A stretch of 64,000 nt of DNA, taken from assembly GCF_000308655.1 (NCBI RefSeq), contig NZ_BAGC01000056.1, positions 1-64,000 on the forward strand. The letters run 5' to 3'. Numbering within the stretch: position 1 is the stretch's first letter; every line of letters begins with the position of its first letter. The translations under genes and the position numbers were made by a program. This DNA comes from Nocardia niigatensis NBRC 100131. GTDB lineage: Bacteria > Actinomycetota > Actinomycetes > Mycobacteriales > Mycobacteriaceae. This document shows positions 17,283-25,950 of the stretch, piece by piece. The notes under the pieces were generated by a model, which saw only the letters and a program-made list of their open reading frames with translations, was not told the origin of the DNA and made no database searches.

Positions 17283-19049
17283 TCAGAGCGCCCGCTTCAG
17301 CCCGACGTGACTGTTCTCGTACCCGAGCCGCGCATAAAAGGCGTGAGCCCGCTCGCGGACCCGGTCTGTGGTGACCTGCGCGAGTGTCGCACCCCGGTGC
17401 CTACCGTGGTCGTGTGCCCACTCGAGCATCGCGGTTCCGATGCCGCGAGAGCGTTCCGAGGCAGCGACCCGGACTCCCTCGATCTGGAGGCGGGTGGCGC
17501 CGCCGCGGGACAGCCCCGGAATGATGGTGAGCTGCATGGTGCCGACGATCCGGTCGCCCTCGTCCCGGACCACGGCCAGATAGTGCGACGGGTCCCTGGT
17601 GACGGCGTCGTATGCCTCCTCGTAGCGGGAGATTTCGAAACCTTCGCGGGTACGGCCGATCTCGTCGTCGGAGAGCAGCGCGACCAGCGCTGGCACGTCG
17701 GCACGCCCCGCCCGCTGCACACGATAGATCCGGTCGCCGAGTCGGAGCCGACCACCGACCGAAGCCCGTGCCCGTGACTGCAGTCGGGCGATCAGCGTGT
17801 CCAGCCAGGCGCCGACGTGCCGCCGGGCTTCGGGAGTGTCCGGATACCGGCAGCGCAGGTGCAGCCCCGCCTCGTCGAGGATGAACCAGAGCATCACGCC
17901 GTCGGTCCGAATCGTCGCGCCGACGTACTGCGCCTCCAATCCGGTCGCGTCGACTCGCACCGGCAGCCGACGCAGGTCCAGCCACGAAATCGCGAACATC
18001 CCCGGCGCCTCGGGCATCCCGCCCCACGGACGCAGGATGTCCTCCAGTGGCCAGGACCCCATCCGGACGGCCTCCTTCACCGCCTCCGCGCTGGCACGGG
18101 GATCGGAGTCGGCCGACTCGAGCACCGAGTTGGTGATGAACCACCCCACCGAGTCGTGCCAGGTGGTGTCGTACCGACTGTGCACCGGAAACACGGCCCG
18201 CAGTGCGGTGCCGGCCAACTCGTGGGTCACCTCGGTCATCGCCCCCACCACCAGCGCCAAGGTCGAGACGCCGTCGTCGCGGGCCTGCGCCGAGAACGCG
18301 GCGCTGTCGTCGACGTCGAGGACATCGCGCACCTCCACGCGCTCCTCCTGCAACGTCGCCTCACCCAGCGGCAACGGGAACCGTGGCATCACATCGCCGC
18401 TGCCCGCCAGCACCTCAGCCCAGCGGCGGTGCACCTCGTCGGGTGCCGGCGGGCGGTCCCGCAGCGCGCGGGTGTGCTCGGCGAAGGCGGGTGCGGGCGG
18501 CAACGACGGTGCACGACCCTTCTGCACCGCGGCCAGCGCGGTGAGCAGGTCGCGCGCGATCACCAGCATCGACCACATGTCGACGTGCGCGTGGTCGGCG
18601 GCGACCACCACGGTCGGCCCTACCGCGGTCTCGAGCACGCAGAGCCGGTACGACGGACGACCGTACGGTGAACAAGCACTGTCGAGCACGGCGCGGAGCG
18701 CATCGTTGACCGCCTGCCCCGGAGCGATCACATGCTCGACCCAGCCGCCGGGGAGGATATCGACCTCGTGCAGCCGAGGCTCGCCGTCCTCGCCCGGCAC
18801 GAAGACCGACCGCAGCGTGCCGTGCCGCTCGATCACCGCCAGCCAGGCGGTCGCGAGCTCGTCGGGCGGTACCGGCGCGGAGAGCCTGAAGGACAACGCC
18901 ATCCAGGATCCCGCTCGGTCGCCGGCGCCGACGTGGCGTCGCTGGTCGAAGGACACGGGAAGTGACCGGCCCACCCGACCCGCAGTGACGTCGAAGCCCA
19001 GCAGGCGGCCGAACGGCAGGCGCAAGTGCGCGACGTTGGTCAGCCGCAT
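17283..19049 (-). CDS. Condensation-domain / GNAT acetyltransferase fusion protein
   Basis: A 588-residue protein. Residues ~1-420 look like a CoA-dependent acyltransferase or NRPS condensation fold. The active-site segment is DHAHVDMWS, keeping H-x-x-x-D in place of HHxxxDG, and VGWFITN matches a late condensation motif. Residues ~430-588 form a GNAT domain with the acetyl-CoA loop ASERSRGIGTAML and the C-terminal FYARLGYENSHVGLKRAL. The fusion suggests sequential acyl and acetyl transfer, or acetylation of a tethered substrate; the substrate is unknown. ATG 19049 has TAGGAT 6 bases upstream. The gene is divergent from a hydrolase inside the island. Confidence 0.8.
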   Translation of the reverse strand: MRLTNVAHLRLPFGRLLGFDVTAGRVGRSLPVSFDQRRHVGAGDRAGSWMALSFRLSAPVPPDELATAWLAVIERHGTLRSVFVPGEDGEPRLHEVDILPGGWVEHVIAPGQAVNDALRAVLDSACSPYGRPSYRLCVLETAVGPTVVVAADHAHVDMWSMLVIARDLLTALAAVQKGRAPSLPPAPAFAEHTRALRDRPPAPDEVHRRWAEVLAGSGDVMPRFPLPLGEATLQEERVEVRDVLDVDDSAAFSAQARDDGVSTLALVVGAMTEVTHELAGTALRAVFPVHSRYDTTWHDSVGWFITNSVLESADSDPRASAEAVKEAVRMGSWPLEDILRPWGGMPEAPGMFAISWLDLRRLPVRVDATGLEAQYVGATIRTDGVMLWFILDEAGLHLRCRYPDTPEARRHVGAWLDTLIARLQSRARASVGGRLRLGDRIYRVQRAGRADVPALVALLSDDEIGRTREGFEISRYEEAYDAVTRDPSHYLAVVRDEGDRIVGTMQLTIIPGLSRGGATRLQIEGVRVAASERSRGIGTAMLEWAHDHGRHRGATLAQVTTDRVRERAHAFYARLGYENSHVGLKRAL

Positions 19050-19108
19050 GACGGTATCCTAGGCTCCCTCCCGAGCGATCGCCGTCTCACCAGCACCCTG
19101 GAGCCGCC

Positions 19109-19888
19109 GTGCCGACCTTCCGTGTTCCCGGCGCCGACCTCGACGTGGAACTGAGCGACGAGGGCGGCCACCCCGTCGTCCAACTCCACGGCCTCACCTC
19201 CAGCCGCCACCGCGACCGTCTGATGAACCTCGATCTCGGCCGCGGACTCAGCGGAACCCGACTGCTGCGGTACGACGCGCGCGGCCACGGCCACTCGACG
19301 GGCCGTACCGTCCCCGACGACTATCGGTGGCCGGTTCTGGCCGATGACCTGCTGAACCTGCTCGACCACTGGTTCCCCGGTGAACAGGTGCACGGTGTCG
19401 GTCCTTCGATGGGCACCGGGACACTGCTGCATGCCGCTGTCCGCGATCCTGGCCGATTCGCCGGCCTCACCCTGCTGGTGCCCGCGACCGCCTGGCGCAC
19501 CCGCGCCGCGAAGGCCGACATCTACCGGAAGAACGCCCGCTTGATCGAGGAGCAGGGACTCGACGCCTTCCTCGGTGCCGATCTCACCGTGCCTCGCCCG
19601 CCGGCCACCGTCGGAACGCCGGAAACCGTGCCGGATGTCGCCGAGCACCTACTGCCCTCACTGTTCCGCGGGGCAGCGATGAGCGACCTGCCCGCCCCCG
19701 AGGCGATCGCCGCGATCGAGGTGCCGACCACGGTGTTGGCCTGGATCGACGACCCCGCCCATCCGGTGTCGACCGCCGAGGCGCTGGTGGACCTGCTGCC
19801 GAAGGCCACACTGGAGGTGGCGCACACACCGGCCGATCTCGCACGCTGGCCGAGCATCCTGTGCGAGGACGTAGCACGACACGGGTAG
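19109..19888 (+). CDS. Alpha/beta-hydrolase
   Basis: A 259-residue hydrolase. It has the oxyanion HGL in VVQLHGLTSS, RYDARGHGHS, and a nucleophile elbow GVGPSMGTG (G-P-S-M-G). An acid residue is probable in AWIDDPAHPVS. The usual catalytic histidine is unclear: AHTPADLARWP lies near the C-terminus and H in AHT is the best candidate. GTG at 19109 has GGAG upstream. It is 59 bp from the divergent condensation-GNAT gene, so the two may share regulation and pathway. The substrate cannot be assigned. Confidence 0.82.
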   Translation: MPTFRVPGADLDVELSDEGGHPVVQLHGLTSSRHRDRLMNLDLGRGLSGTRLLRYDARGHGHSTGRTVPDDYRWPVLADDLLNLLDHWFPGEQVHGVGPSMGTGTLLHAAVRDPGRFAGLTLLVPATAWRTRAAKADIYRKNARLIEEQGLDAFLGADLTVPRPPATVGTPETVPDVAEHLLPSLFRGAAMSDLPAPEAIAAIEVPTTVLAWIDDPAHPVSTAEALVDLLPKATLEVAHTPADLARWPSILCEDVARHG

Positions 19889-20369
19889 GCACGACGCCCT
19901 AGCGATTCGTCCTGGGCGAACCGCCCGATACGATCGCCCGTGCCCCACAGCTCGCTGTCGGCCGGTCCGACTCCCAAATGCACGCTCTGGCTACACGGAA
20001 CTGATCGAATCGGTCCCAGGACGGGTGCACAACAGCCGAGCGCCAACCGGATCTCGTGTGGCGCAGCGCCAGGCCGCACGCCCCGCGCCCGCCGGTGATG
20101 CCACCACTGGCGTCGTGAACAACGTTGCGGCACAGAACTATTCGTTGCCATGCGCTTGTGGTCGGCTCCGCCGGTGGCGGATCCCGGACCGTGACTTTCT
20201 TACCGAAGTGATCAATCCGAAGTAGCGGCCGCGCCGACGATAATGACTCGAAGCATGTTCGGCCCCAACGACTTCCGCGGCCTCCGCCACCTCACAGAAC
20301 GGCTGCTGCGGGGGCCTGTATTCCCGGCATGCCCAGGACGGCCGACCACGCTCAGACCAGACATGCCCC
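19889..20369. other. Gene-free right part of the tRNA-bounded island
   Basis: This ~480-bp stretch has reading frames on both strands that match no family I recognise and have no ribosome-binding sites. Its base composition is a little lower in GC than its neighbours. It ends at the first of two tRNA-end repeats. Confidence 0.4.
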
Positions 20370-20421
20370 CGATGACCAGACGTCTTCCAGTTGCCCATGT
20401 TGTGCGCGTCCTGCCGAGGGC
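20370..20421 (+). repeat. 52-bp repeat ending in tRNA-Arg 3' sequence (putative att, copy 1)
   Basis: It starts CGATGACCAGACG and ends TCCTGCCGAGGGC, the last 13 bases being the tRNA-Arg 3' end. It matches 20493-20544 at about 45 of 52 positions. With the tRNA it marks a right boundary of an integrated element. Confidence 0.65.
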
Positions 20422-20492
20422 TCTATAAGGATGGGAACAAGCTACTCATTCCGAGTAGGGCCGGTCTGACGGCTGGATCTGATACACACCCG

Positions 20493-20544
20493 CGATGACC
20501 AGGCGTTTTCCGGTTGCCCATGTTTTACGATTCCTGCCGAGGGC
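20493..20544 (+). repeat. 52-bp repeat ending in tRNA-Arg 3' sequence (putative att, copy 2)
   Basis: This is the second copy. It ends TCCTGCCGAGGGC and continues ACA to match 16 bases of the tRNA end. Two right-hand copies 123 bp apart suggest nested or successive integration at the same tRNA. Confidence 0.65.
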
Positions 20545-20705
20545 ACATTTATCCAGGCAGAGCATCGAGCTCGGCCGACCACTCCGCCGGGGCGGGAAGC
20601 CGGAGCCGCCCGATCCGGACAACTCAGCCCGGTCCGGGCGACCTGCCAGGCCGCCCGGACCGGGTGAGAACGCTGATCGAGAAGTTACGGAAATCCCTGC
20701 GCCCG

Positions 20706-21932
20706 TCAACAGTTGGAGGGTGCGGGCTCGCCGCGAACCCGGCCGTTGAGCCACGCCATGACCTCCGGGGCACCGATCACCGCTCCCGACAGATGCTCGG
20801 GTGCGGAAACATGCATCGTCTGCACCTGAACGCCGGCCGCGCACCAGCGGTGGTCGGTGTTGTCGATCGCTTGGACCGGAATCAGCGGGTCGTCAGGTGA
20901 ATGCCATTCGAACACCGGCGTTTCCGGCACTTCGCCGAAGAGCTCCAAGCTGTTCTCCTCCAGCACCGCCCGGCCTTCACGGACGTCGAAACCCGAGGCG
21001 TCGGTCATGTATGCCCGCGCGCTGCCGCCGAGTCCGTCGGCGAGGATCTGATTGGTGCAGTCGTTGGCCATCGCATCGCGGATCTGCAAGCCGCGCTGGT
21101 TGAGGTACGAGCTGATCGGCAGCTGGCTCGGATATTCGCGCTCGAGGCCGATCGCCGCCGCCATGGCCAGCCCGAAGGCCGGGTGCGCGTCGTAGCCCAG
21201 CGCCTCGACCATCGTTAGCAGGTTCATCGGGGCACCGCCGATGGCTGCGCCCGCGAGTTTCAGTTCCGGCGCGTACGACGGCTGGAGCGCAGCCGCCGCC
21301 CCGGTGGCCATGCCGCCGCCGGAGTAGCCCACCAGCGCAACCGGACTCTGCCGGGAGGCGAGTTCTGGCACCTGCTTCACCGCTCGGACGCCGTCCAGAA
21401 CGATCTGGCCACCCAGACGCGACGCCCCGAATGCGAAGTACGGACCGAGATGATCCGGCAACGCGATGCTCCAGCCCTGAGCCATTGCCACATTCAGAAT
21501 CGACGCCGTCGTCAAGAGATTCGGATCATCGGAGTACAGCAGATGTGACACCGCGCAGCGAGTGCCGAGCGCATTGATGAAGTGCTGATACGACATCAAC
21601 GGGCCGTCGGGCCGGTGACCGGGCGGGGTGAGGACCGTGGTGGTCGCCGCGATCGGCTCATCCCGGGAGTTGTTGGATCGGAATTGCACAAGAGTAACGG
21701 TGGCGCCCGGAAAGACGGCTACCGGCGGTAGTGTCCGCACACGGAGCACGTCACCGGGCTGGTGTGACGCGAGATCCGCCGGAGCGGCGTAGAACGGATC
21801 CGGATCGGGTATGGGATATATCGGGTCCGCCTCAGCGGCCGTCACCATGGACAACCCGAGCACCACACCACCCAGCGCAGCCAGCGCTTTCGCCGACCCG
21901 CTACGAAGGAGAACAGGAAACCGACCAAGCAC
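20706..21932 (-). CDS. Secreted lipase (PF03583 secretory-lipase family)
   Basis: A 408-residue exported hydrolase. The signal peptide is AALGGVVLGLSMVTAAEA, followed by DPDPFYAAPADLA, the usual mature start of Nocardia/Mycobacterium secretory lipases. The nucleophile elbow is GYSGGG, an acid residue lies in HSPDDPLIP, and a histidine in APEHLSGA. Paired cysteines fit an extracytoplasmic location. It belongs to the same family as the genes at 59512 and 62716 but is more divergent. GTG 21932 has GGAGG 8 bases upstream; an ATG at 21947 would overlap that site. Confidence 0.87.
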   Translation of the reverse strand: MLGRFPVLLRSGSAKALAALGGVVLGLSMVTAAEADPIYPIPDPDPFYAAPADLASHQPGDVLRVRTLPPVAVFPGATVTLVQFRSNNSRDEPIAATTTVLTPPGHRPDGPLMSYQHFINALGTRCAVSHLLYSDDPNLLTTASILNVAMAQGWSIALPDHLGPYFAFGASRLGGQIVLDGVRAVKQVPELASRQSPVALVGYSGGGMATGAAAALQPSYAPELKLAGAAIGGAPMNLLTMVEALGYDAHPAFGLAMAAAIGLEREYPSQLPISSYLNQRGLQIRDAMANDCTNQILADGLGGSARAYMTDASGFDVREGRAVLEENSLELFGEVPETPVFEWHSPDDPLIPVQAIDNTDHRWCAAGVQVQTMHVSAPEHLSGAVIGAPEVMAWLNGRVRGEPAPSNC

Positions 21933-21947
21933 GTGTCCGACCTCCAT

Positions 21948-22452
21948 GAATAGTTCACGTCGTTCGACAAGCCAGTCCGAATTCTCACGCGACTATATCG
22001 GTGAACTCCCAGCGACACCTACGTTTGCTGTAAATTAGCTGAAGTCGCCCCGTGACCGGGACCAACATGCCCACCTACCCGACGCCGGCCGCCCGATCAG
22101 TGAGCCCTCGCGCTTGCGCAACCATGCGCCGACGGCGGTCGCGAACCGGCGCGCCCGTCCAACCGGATCCGAGCGCGCCGATTCCGGCCGCGTGGGTCCG
22201 GCGGTCACCCATGCGTCGGCGTCGGTCGCCAACGGCCTCGCAGCAGTGGCCAACAGGCTCGCCGGCTTGCGCGTACAGAGCTCGATGCTCGCCACCGGGC
22301 ATGGGTGAATTGCCCTGTCAGTCACCATTTTTGGCAGTTCATCTAGCGCAGCGGAAAAAACCGACTAGTCTGAATCAACGGGTTCGAGCCAAAAGATTTC
22401 AGCCGTCTGCACTCGCGATCGAGTGCCGCTCCGTTGGATCAATGAGGCGCCT
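21948..22452. other. 505-bp intergenic region upstream of alkB
   Basis: This separates the divergent lipase and alkB genes. 22120-22270 holds imperfect direct repeats (ATGCGCCGACGGCGGTCGC / ATGCGTCGGCGTCGGTCGC). I see no gene with a ribosome-binding site. The AT-rich segment at 22320-22380 probably holds the alkB promoter, but I cannot fix its boxes. Confidence 0.4.
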
Positions 22453-23616
22453 ATGTCGATTTTCCAGGATTCGAAGGCGCGCGACCCCAAGCGATACCTG
22501 TGGACTCTGGGGTTGATCGCACCGTTGTGCGCTGTACTGCCCTCACAATTGGTAGCCCGCACTGGGCTCACAATATTCTGGTGGATCGGTCCAGTTTTCG
22601 TGCTGGTGCTGATACCACTGCTGGATGTGTCCGTGGGCGATGACGGGAGCAACCCACGCGACGAGGACTACGACGCACTATCCGAAGACCGGTTCTATCG
22701 GTGGTGCACGTACCTCTTTCTGCCGCTGCAGTTCATTGGGCTGGTCATCGCGGGCTATCTATGGGCAAGTCACGAGCTGAGCGTAGCCGACAAGCTCGGT
22801 CTGGCAGTGACGCTCGGGTTCGTGTCGGGCATCGGAATCAATGCCGCCCACGAACTCGGGCACCGGGCCGAACATCTGGAACGCTGGCTGGCGAAGATCG
22901 CTCTGGCACAGTCCGGTTACGGGCATTTCTTCGTCGAACACAATCGGGGTCACCATATGCGTGTGGCGACGCCCGAGGATCCGGCCAGCGCCCGATTCGG
23001 CGAGTCGCTGTGGCAGTTCCTGCCGCGCAGTGCGATCGGCGGCTTCCGCTCGGCGCTGGCGCTGGAGCGTGAACGCCTGTCCCGCAAGGGAAAACGCTGG
23101 TTCAGCCCGCACAATCAGCTGTTGCAGGCCTGGGCGATGAGTGTGGCGCTGTGGGGCGCCCTGATCCTGATCTTCGGCCTGGAGGTGATTCCGTTTCTGA
23201 TATTGCAGGCAGTGCTGGGTGCGGGCCTGCTGGAGACGGTCAATTACATCGAGCACTACGGACTGCTGCGCCCGCGCCGCGCCAACGGCAATTACGCACG
23301 GTGCTCCCCGCGCGACAGCTGGAACAGTGACCGCCTCGTCACGAACGTATTCCTGTTCCACCTACAACGCCACAGCGACCACCACGCCAATCCCGGTCGC
23401 CGCTACCAAACCTTGCGCAGCTCGGAACAGGCGCCCCAGCTCCCGGCCGGCTACGCCACCATGATCTTGCTCGCCGCCATTCCTCCGCTCTGGCGTGCCG
23501 TCATGGATCGCCGCGTCCTGGACCATTACGGCGGCGACCTCTCACTCGTGAACACCAAACCAAAAGCCACACAACACCTTGTGCGGCCAACGTTCCGGTA
23601 CGCCCGTCGTGATTGA
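22453..23616 (+). CDS. alkB: Alkane 1-monooxygenase
   Basis: A 387-residue integral membrane di-iron hydroxylase that oxidises n-alkanes to 1-alkanols using rubredoxin electrons. All histidine boxes are present: HELGH, EHNRGHHMRVATPEDPASAR, NYIEHYG and LQRHSDHHANP. Six hydrophobic segments surround them. Length and motifs match actinobacterial AlkB. Unusually, no rubredoxin, rubredoxin reductase or alkU regulator follows; the next gene is convergent. Electron partners must therefore be encoded elsewhere. ATG 22453 is chosen; the frame begins earlier without support. Confidence 0.95.
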   Translation: MSIFQDSKARDPKRYLWTLGLIAPLCAVLPSQLVARTGLTIFWWIGPVFVLVLIPLLDVSVGDDGSNPRDEDYDALSEDRFYRWCTYLFLPLQFIGLVIAGYLWASHELSVADKLGLAVTLGFVSGIGINAAHELGHRAEHLERWLAKIALAQSGYGHFFVEHNRGHHMRVATPEDPASARFGESLWQFLPRSAIGGFRSALALERERLSRKGKRWFSPHNQLLQAWAMSVALWGALILIFGLEVIPFLILQAVLGAGLLETVNYIEHYGLLRPRRANGNYARCSPRDSWNSDRLVTNVFLFHLQRHSDHHANPGRRYQTLRSSEQAPQLPAGYATMILLAAIPPLWRAVMDRRVLDHYGGDLSLVNTKPKATQHLVRPTFRYARRD

Positions 23617-23629
23617 CCCGGAATCGATG

Positions 23630-23663
23630 CCGGGCTCAGGGCCATCCGGCCCTGCCCGGTTTT
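23630..23663 (+). terminator. Rho-independent terminator of alkB
   Basis: CAGGGCC-ATCC-GGCCCTG is extended by CCGGG/CCCGG after a small bulge, and is followed by TTTT. It lies between the convergent alkB and carboxyltransferase genes. Confidence 0.8.
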
Positions 23664-23675
23664 CGCTTCGACTGG

Positions 23676-25229
23676 TCACATCGGGTAGATCGGGTGTTTG
23701 CGGGGGTTGAACTCCGGCTTGATCGGCTTCTTGTCGCGGAGGAGGCGTAGGGCCCGGCGGATTTCCAGGCGGGTGCGGGAGGGTTCGATGACGGCGTCGA
23801 TGTAGCCGCGTTCGGCGGCTACCCAGGGGGTGGCGACCGTCTCGTTGTATTGGTTGATCATGAATTCGCGGGCCGCGGCGCGGTGTTCCTCCGACAGTGC
23901 GGCCAGCTGGCGCTTGCCGAGCAGGTCGACCGCGCTTTCGGCGCCGATCACCGCGATGCGGGCGGTGGGCCAGGCGAAGCTGACGTCCGCGCCGACCTGC
24001 CGGGCGGCCATCATGCCGTAGGCGCCGCCGTAGGACTTGCGCACCACCAGGTTGATGATCGGCACGGTCGCCTCGATGATGGCGCGCGGGACCCGGCCGC
24101 CGCGGATGATGACGCCATTGGCCTCCTCCGCGAGACCCGGCAGTACGCCGGGAGTGTCGGCGATGAACACGAGCGGGATGTTGAACGCGTCGCAGAGCCG
24201 GATGAAGTAGGTCGACTTGTCCGAGCACGCGGCATCGATGGAACCGCCCAGCACCAGTGGCTGATTGGCGATCACGCCGACCGGGAGGCCGTCGACACGG
24301 GCGAAGCCGGTGATCAGGTTCGGGGCGAACGCCGCGCGGATCTCGTGGAACTCGCCGTCGTCGAAGATGCGCAGCAGGATCTCGTGCATGTCGTAACCGG
24401 CGCGATCGGAATCCGGGATGATCGTGTCGAGTTCCCGATCACTGGCCGTGATCTCCGGTTCCAGGCCGGGATTCACGATCGGCGGCTGCTCGAGGCAGCT
24501 GGTCGGCATGAAGCTGAGGTAGTTGCGGGCCCAGTCGTAGGCCTCCTGCTCGGTCTCGGCCACGTGATGCAGGGTGCCGCGCTCGGCCTGTACCTTCGCG
24601 CCGCCGAGTTCCTCGGCGGTGACATCCTCGCCGTTGACGGCCTTGATCACCTCCGGCCCGGTGACGAACATGTAGGAATCCTTGGTGCCGATGAGCACGT
24701 CGGTATTGATCGGCCCGTACACCGAGCCCGCGGCGCATTTGCCGAGAATGATCGACACCTGCGGGACATAGCCGGACAGCTTCTCCAGCACCCGGGAGAT
24801 ATCGCCGAACGAGGCGATCGAACCCACCGCGTCCTGGATCCGCGCGCCGCCCGAATCGTTGATCGTCACCACCGGGCACGCGTTGTCGAACGCGAATTTC
24901 AGTGCCCGCATGAACTTCTGGGCGGACGTCACCCCGACCGACCCGCCGTACACGGTCTGATCGTGGGAGATCACCACCACCGGCCGCCCCCCGATCAGCC
25001 CGCGGCCGGTGACCAGTCCGTCACCGTAGAGCGCATCCGATTGGCCGGGCTGGCGAGCCAGCGCGCCGGTTTCGATGAACGTCCCGCGGTCGAGCAGCAT
25101 GTCCACCCGCTGCCGAACGCTCGGAATGCCTTTCGCCGCCCGCTTGGCGATGCCGGCCTCGCCCGCCGGTTCCGCGGCGATCTCCAGGATCTTGGCCAGT
25201 TCATCGAGCTTCGCCCGCGTACCGATCAC
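23676..25229 (-). CDS. Acyl-CoA carboxylase carboxyltransferase (beta) subunit
   Basis: A 517-residue AccD/PccB-family protein that transfers CO2 from biotin to an acyl-CoA such as propionyl-CoA. Both crotonase-like halves are present: SHDQTVYGGSVG, INDSGGARIQDAV, GKCAAGSVYGP, then NQPLVLGGSIDAACSDK, ADTPGVLPG, RKSYGGAYGMM. The ending PRKHPIYPM is typical. No biotin-carboxylase subunit is nearby. The start is uncertain: GTG 25229 has GGAAGG 11 bases upstream, and GTG 25241 is also possible. Further GTG codons extend to 25301. Confidence 0.9.
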   Translation of the reverse strand: MIGTRAKLDELAKILEIAAEPAGEAGIAKRAAKGIPSVRQRVDMLLDRGTFIETGALARQPGQSDALYGDGLVTGRGLIGGRPVVVISHDQTVYGGSVGVTSAQKFMRALKFAFDNACPVVTINDSGGARIQDAVGSIASFGDISRVLEKLSGYVPQVSIILGKCAAGSVYGPINTDVLIGTKDSYMFVTGPEVIKAVNGEDVTAEELGGAKVQAERGTLHHVAETEQEAYDWARNYLSFMPTSCLEQPPIVNPGLEPEITASDRELDTIIPDSDRAGYDMHEILLRIFDDGEFHEIRAAFAPNLITGFARVDGLPVGVIANQPLVLGGSIDAACSDKSTYFIRLCDAFNIPLVFIADTPGVLPGLAEEANGVIIRGGRVPRAIIEATVPIINLVVRKSYGGAYGMMAARQVGADVSFAWPTARIAVIGAESAVDLLGKRQLAALSEEHRAAAREFMINQYNETVATPWVAAERGYIDAVIEPSRTRLEIRRALRLLRDKKPIKPEFNPRKHPIYPM

Positions 25230-25347
25230 GCTTGTTGCCACCTTCCCGAACAAACATTTGTGCCCCGCGACGGTAAGCAGTCCCGAGACGGTACGGGTCA
25301 CTGAAGCAGATAAACGTGATGAATCACAGTCCTAGGGGCCGCCGCGG

Positions 25348-25572
25348 TCAGCAGAACGGGATGCCCACGGAGCCATTGAGGCTGGTGTGAAAGAGGATGC
25401 AGACCAGATAGTTGGCAGCGGAGTAGGACCCGCTGGAGGAGCCGGTGCCGGTGGTGTCCACCGGCAGGGCCTGGGCCGGCGCCTCGGCCCGAGCTGGGAC
25501 GGTCAGCACGACGGCGGGTGCGAGGAGCGCCGCGGAGACAGCGAATGCGGCGAGGGTCTTCTTCGAATTCAT
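25348..25572 (-). CDS. Small secreted peptide, unknown function
   Basis: A 74-residue product with a clear signal peptide (MNSKKTLAAFAVSAALLAPA) ending near ARAEA. The mature part of ~45 residues is Ser/Gly/Thr-rich and ends LNGSVGIPFC. Two cysteines, ~15 residues apart, could form a disulfide. GGAG lies 6 bases before ATG 25572. I do not recognise a family. It stands alone upstream of the carboxyltransferase gene on the same strand. Confidence 0.7.
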   Translation of the reverse strand: MNSKKTLAAFAVSAALLAPAVVLTVPARAEAPAQALPVDTTGTGSSSGSYSAANYLVCILFHTSLNGSVGIPFC

Positions 25573-25887
25573 CTGCGGCTCCATCGTTCTCGATCTCAGC
25601 GGAAGCCAGTATCGAACCCGATCCGCGGTCACCGACAGCCCCGACAGTTGGGGGCCGCCAGGGACGCAATCCCGGTGTGCTGACCAGCCTGACCGAGCTG
25701 AACATCCGGGCACTCCCGCGGGTACGGAACAAAATCCCTGGCGCAGCGCCGGATCCCATCTTGATCCGAACCTACGCTGCACCGATCAGATTCAACGTCA
25801 CGATCATCCGGCACGCCAGGGGCGATCACACCTGGGGCCGAATAGGTAACGGTCCGCCAGGAGGGGCTGTGACCAGGCACGGCGCCA

Positions 25888-25943
25888 TGTCAGAGGCCGT
25901 ATCAGGTCGATGTCAGGGGCGTGTCAGGGCGGGTCGCGACAGT
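25888..25943 (+). promoter_or_regulatory. SARP-type operator and leaderless promoter of the ABC exporter genes
   Basis: Four heptamer-like repeats begin at 25888 (TGTCAGA), 25900 (TATCAGG), 25911 (TGTCAGG) and 25922 (TGTCAGG), with steps of 12, 11 and 11 bp. GACAGT at 25938-25943 begins 16 bp after the start of the last repeat and fits a -10 box. Transcription would then start at about the ATG at 25951, explaining the missing ribosome-binding site. The operator at 30892 has the same spacing. Confidence 0.75.
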
Positions 25944-25950
25944 AGCCGGC

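Noticed and set aside
22035..22328. 97-codon minus-strand frame with repeated Ala/Val segments
   Set aside because: Driven by an imperfect DNA repeat; no start signal and no family resemblance.
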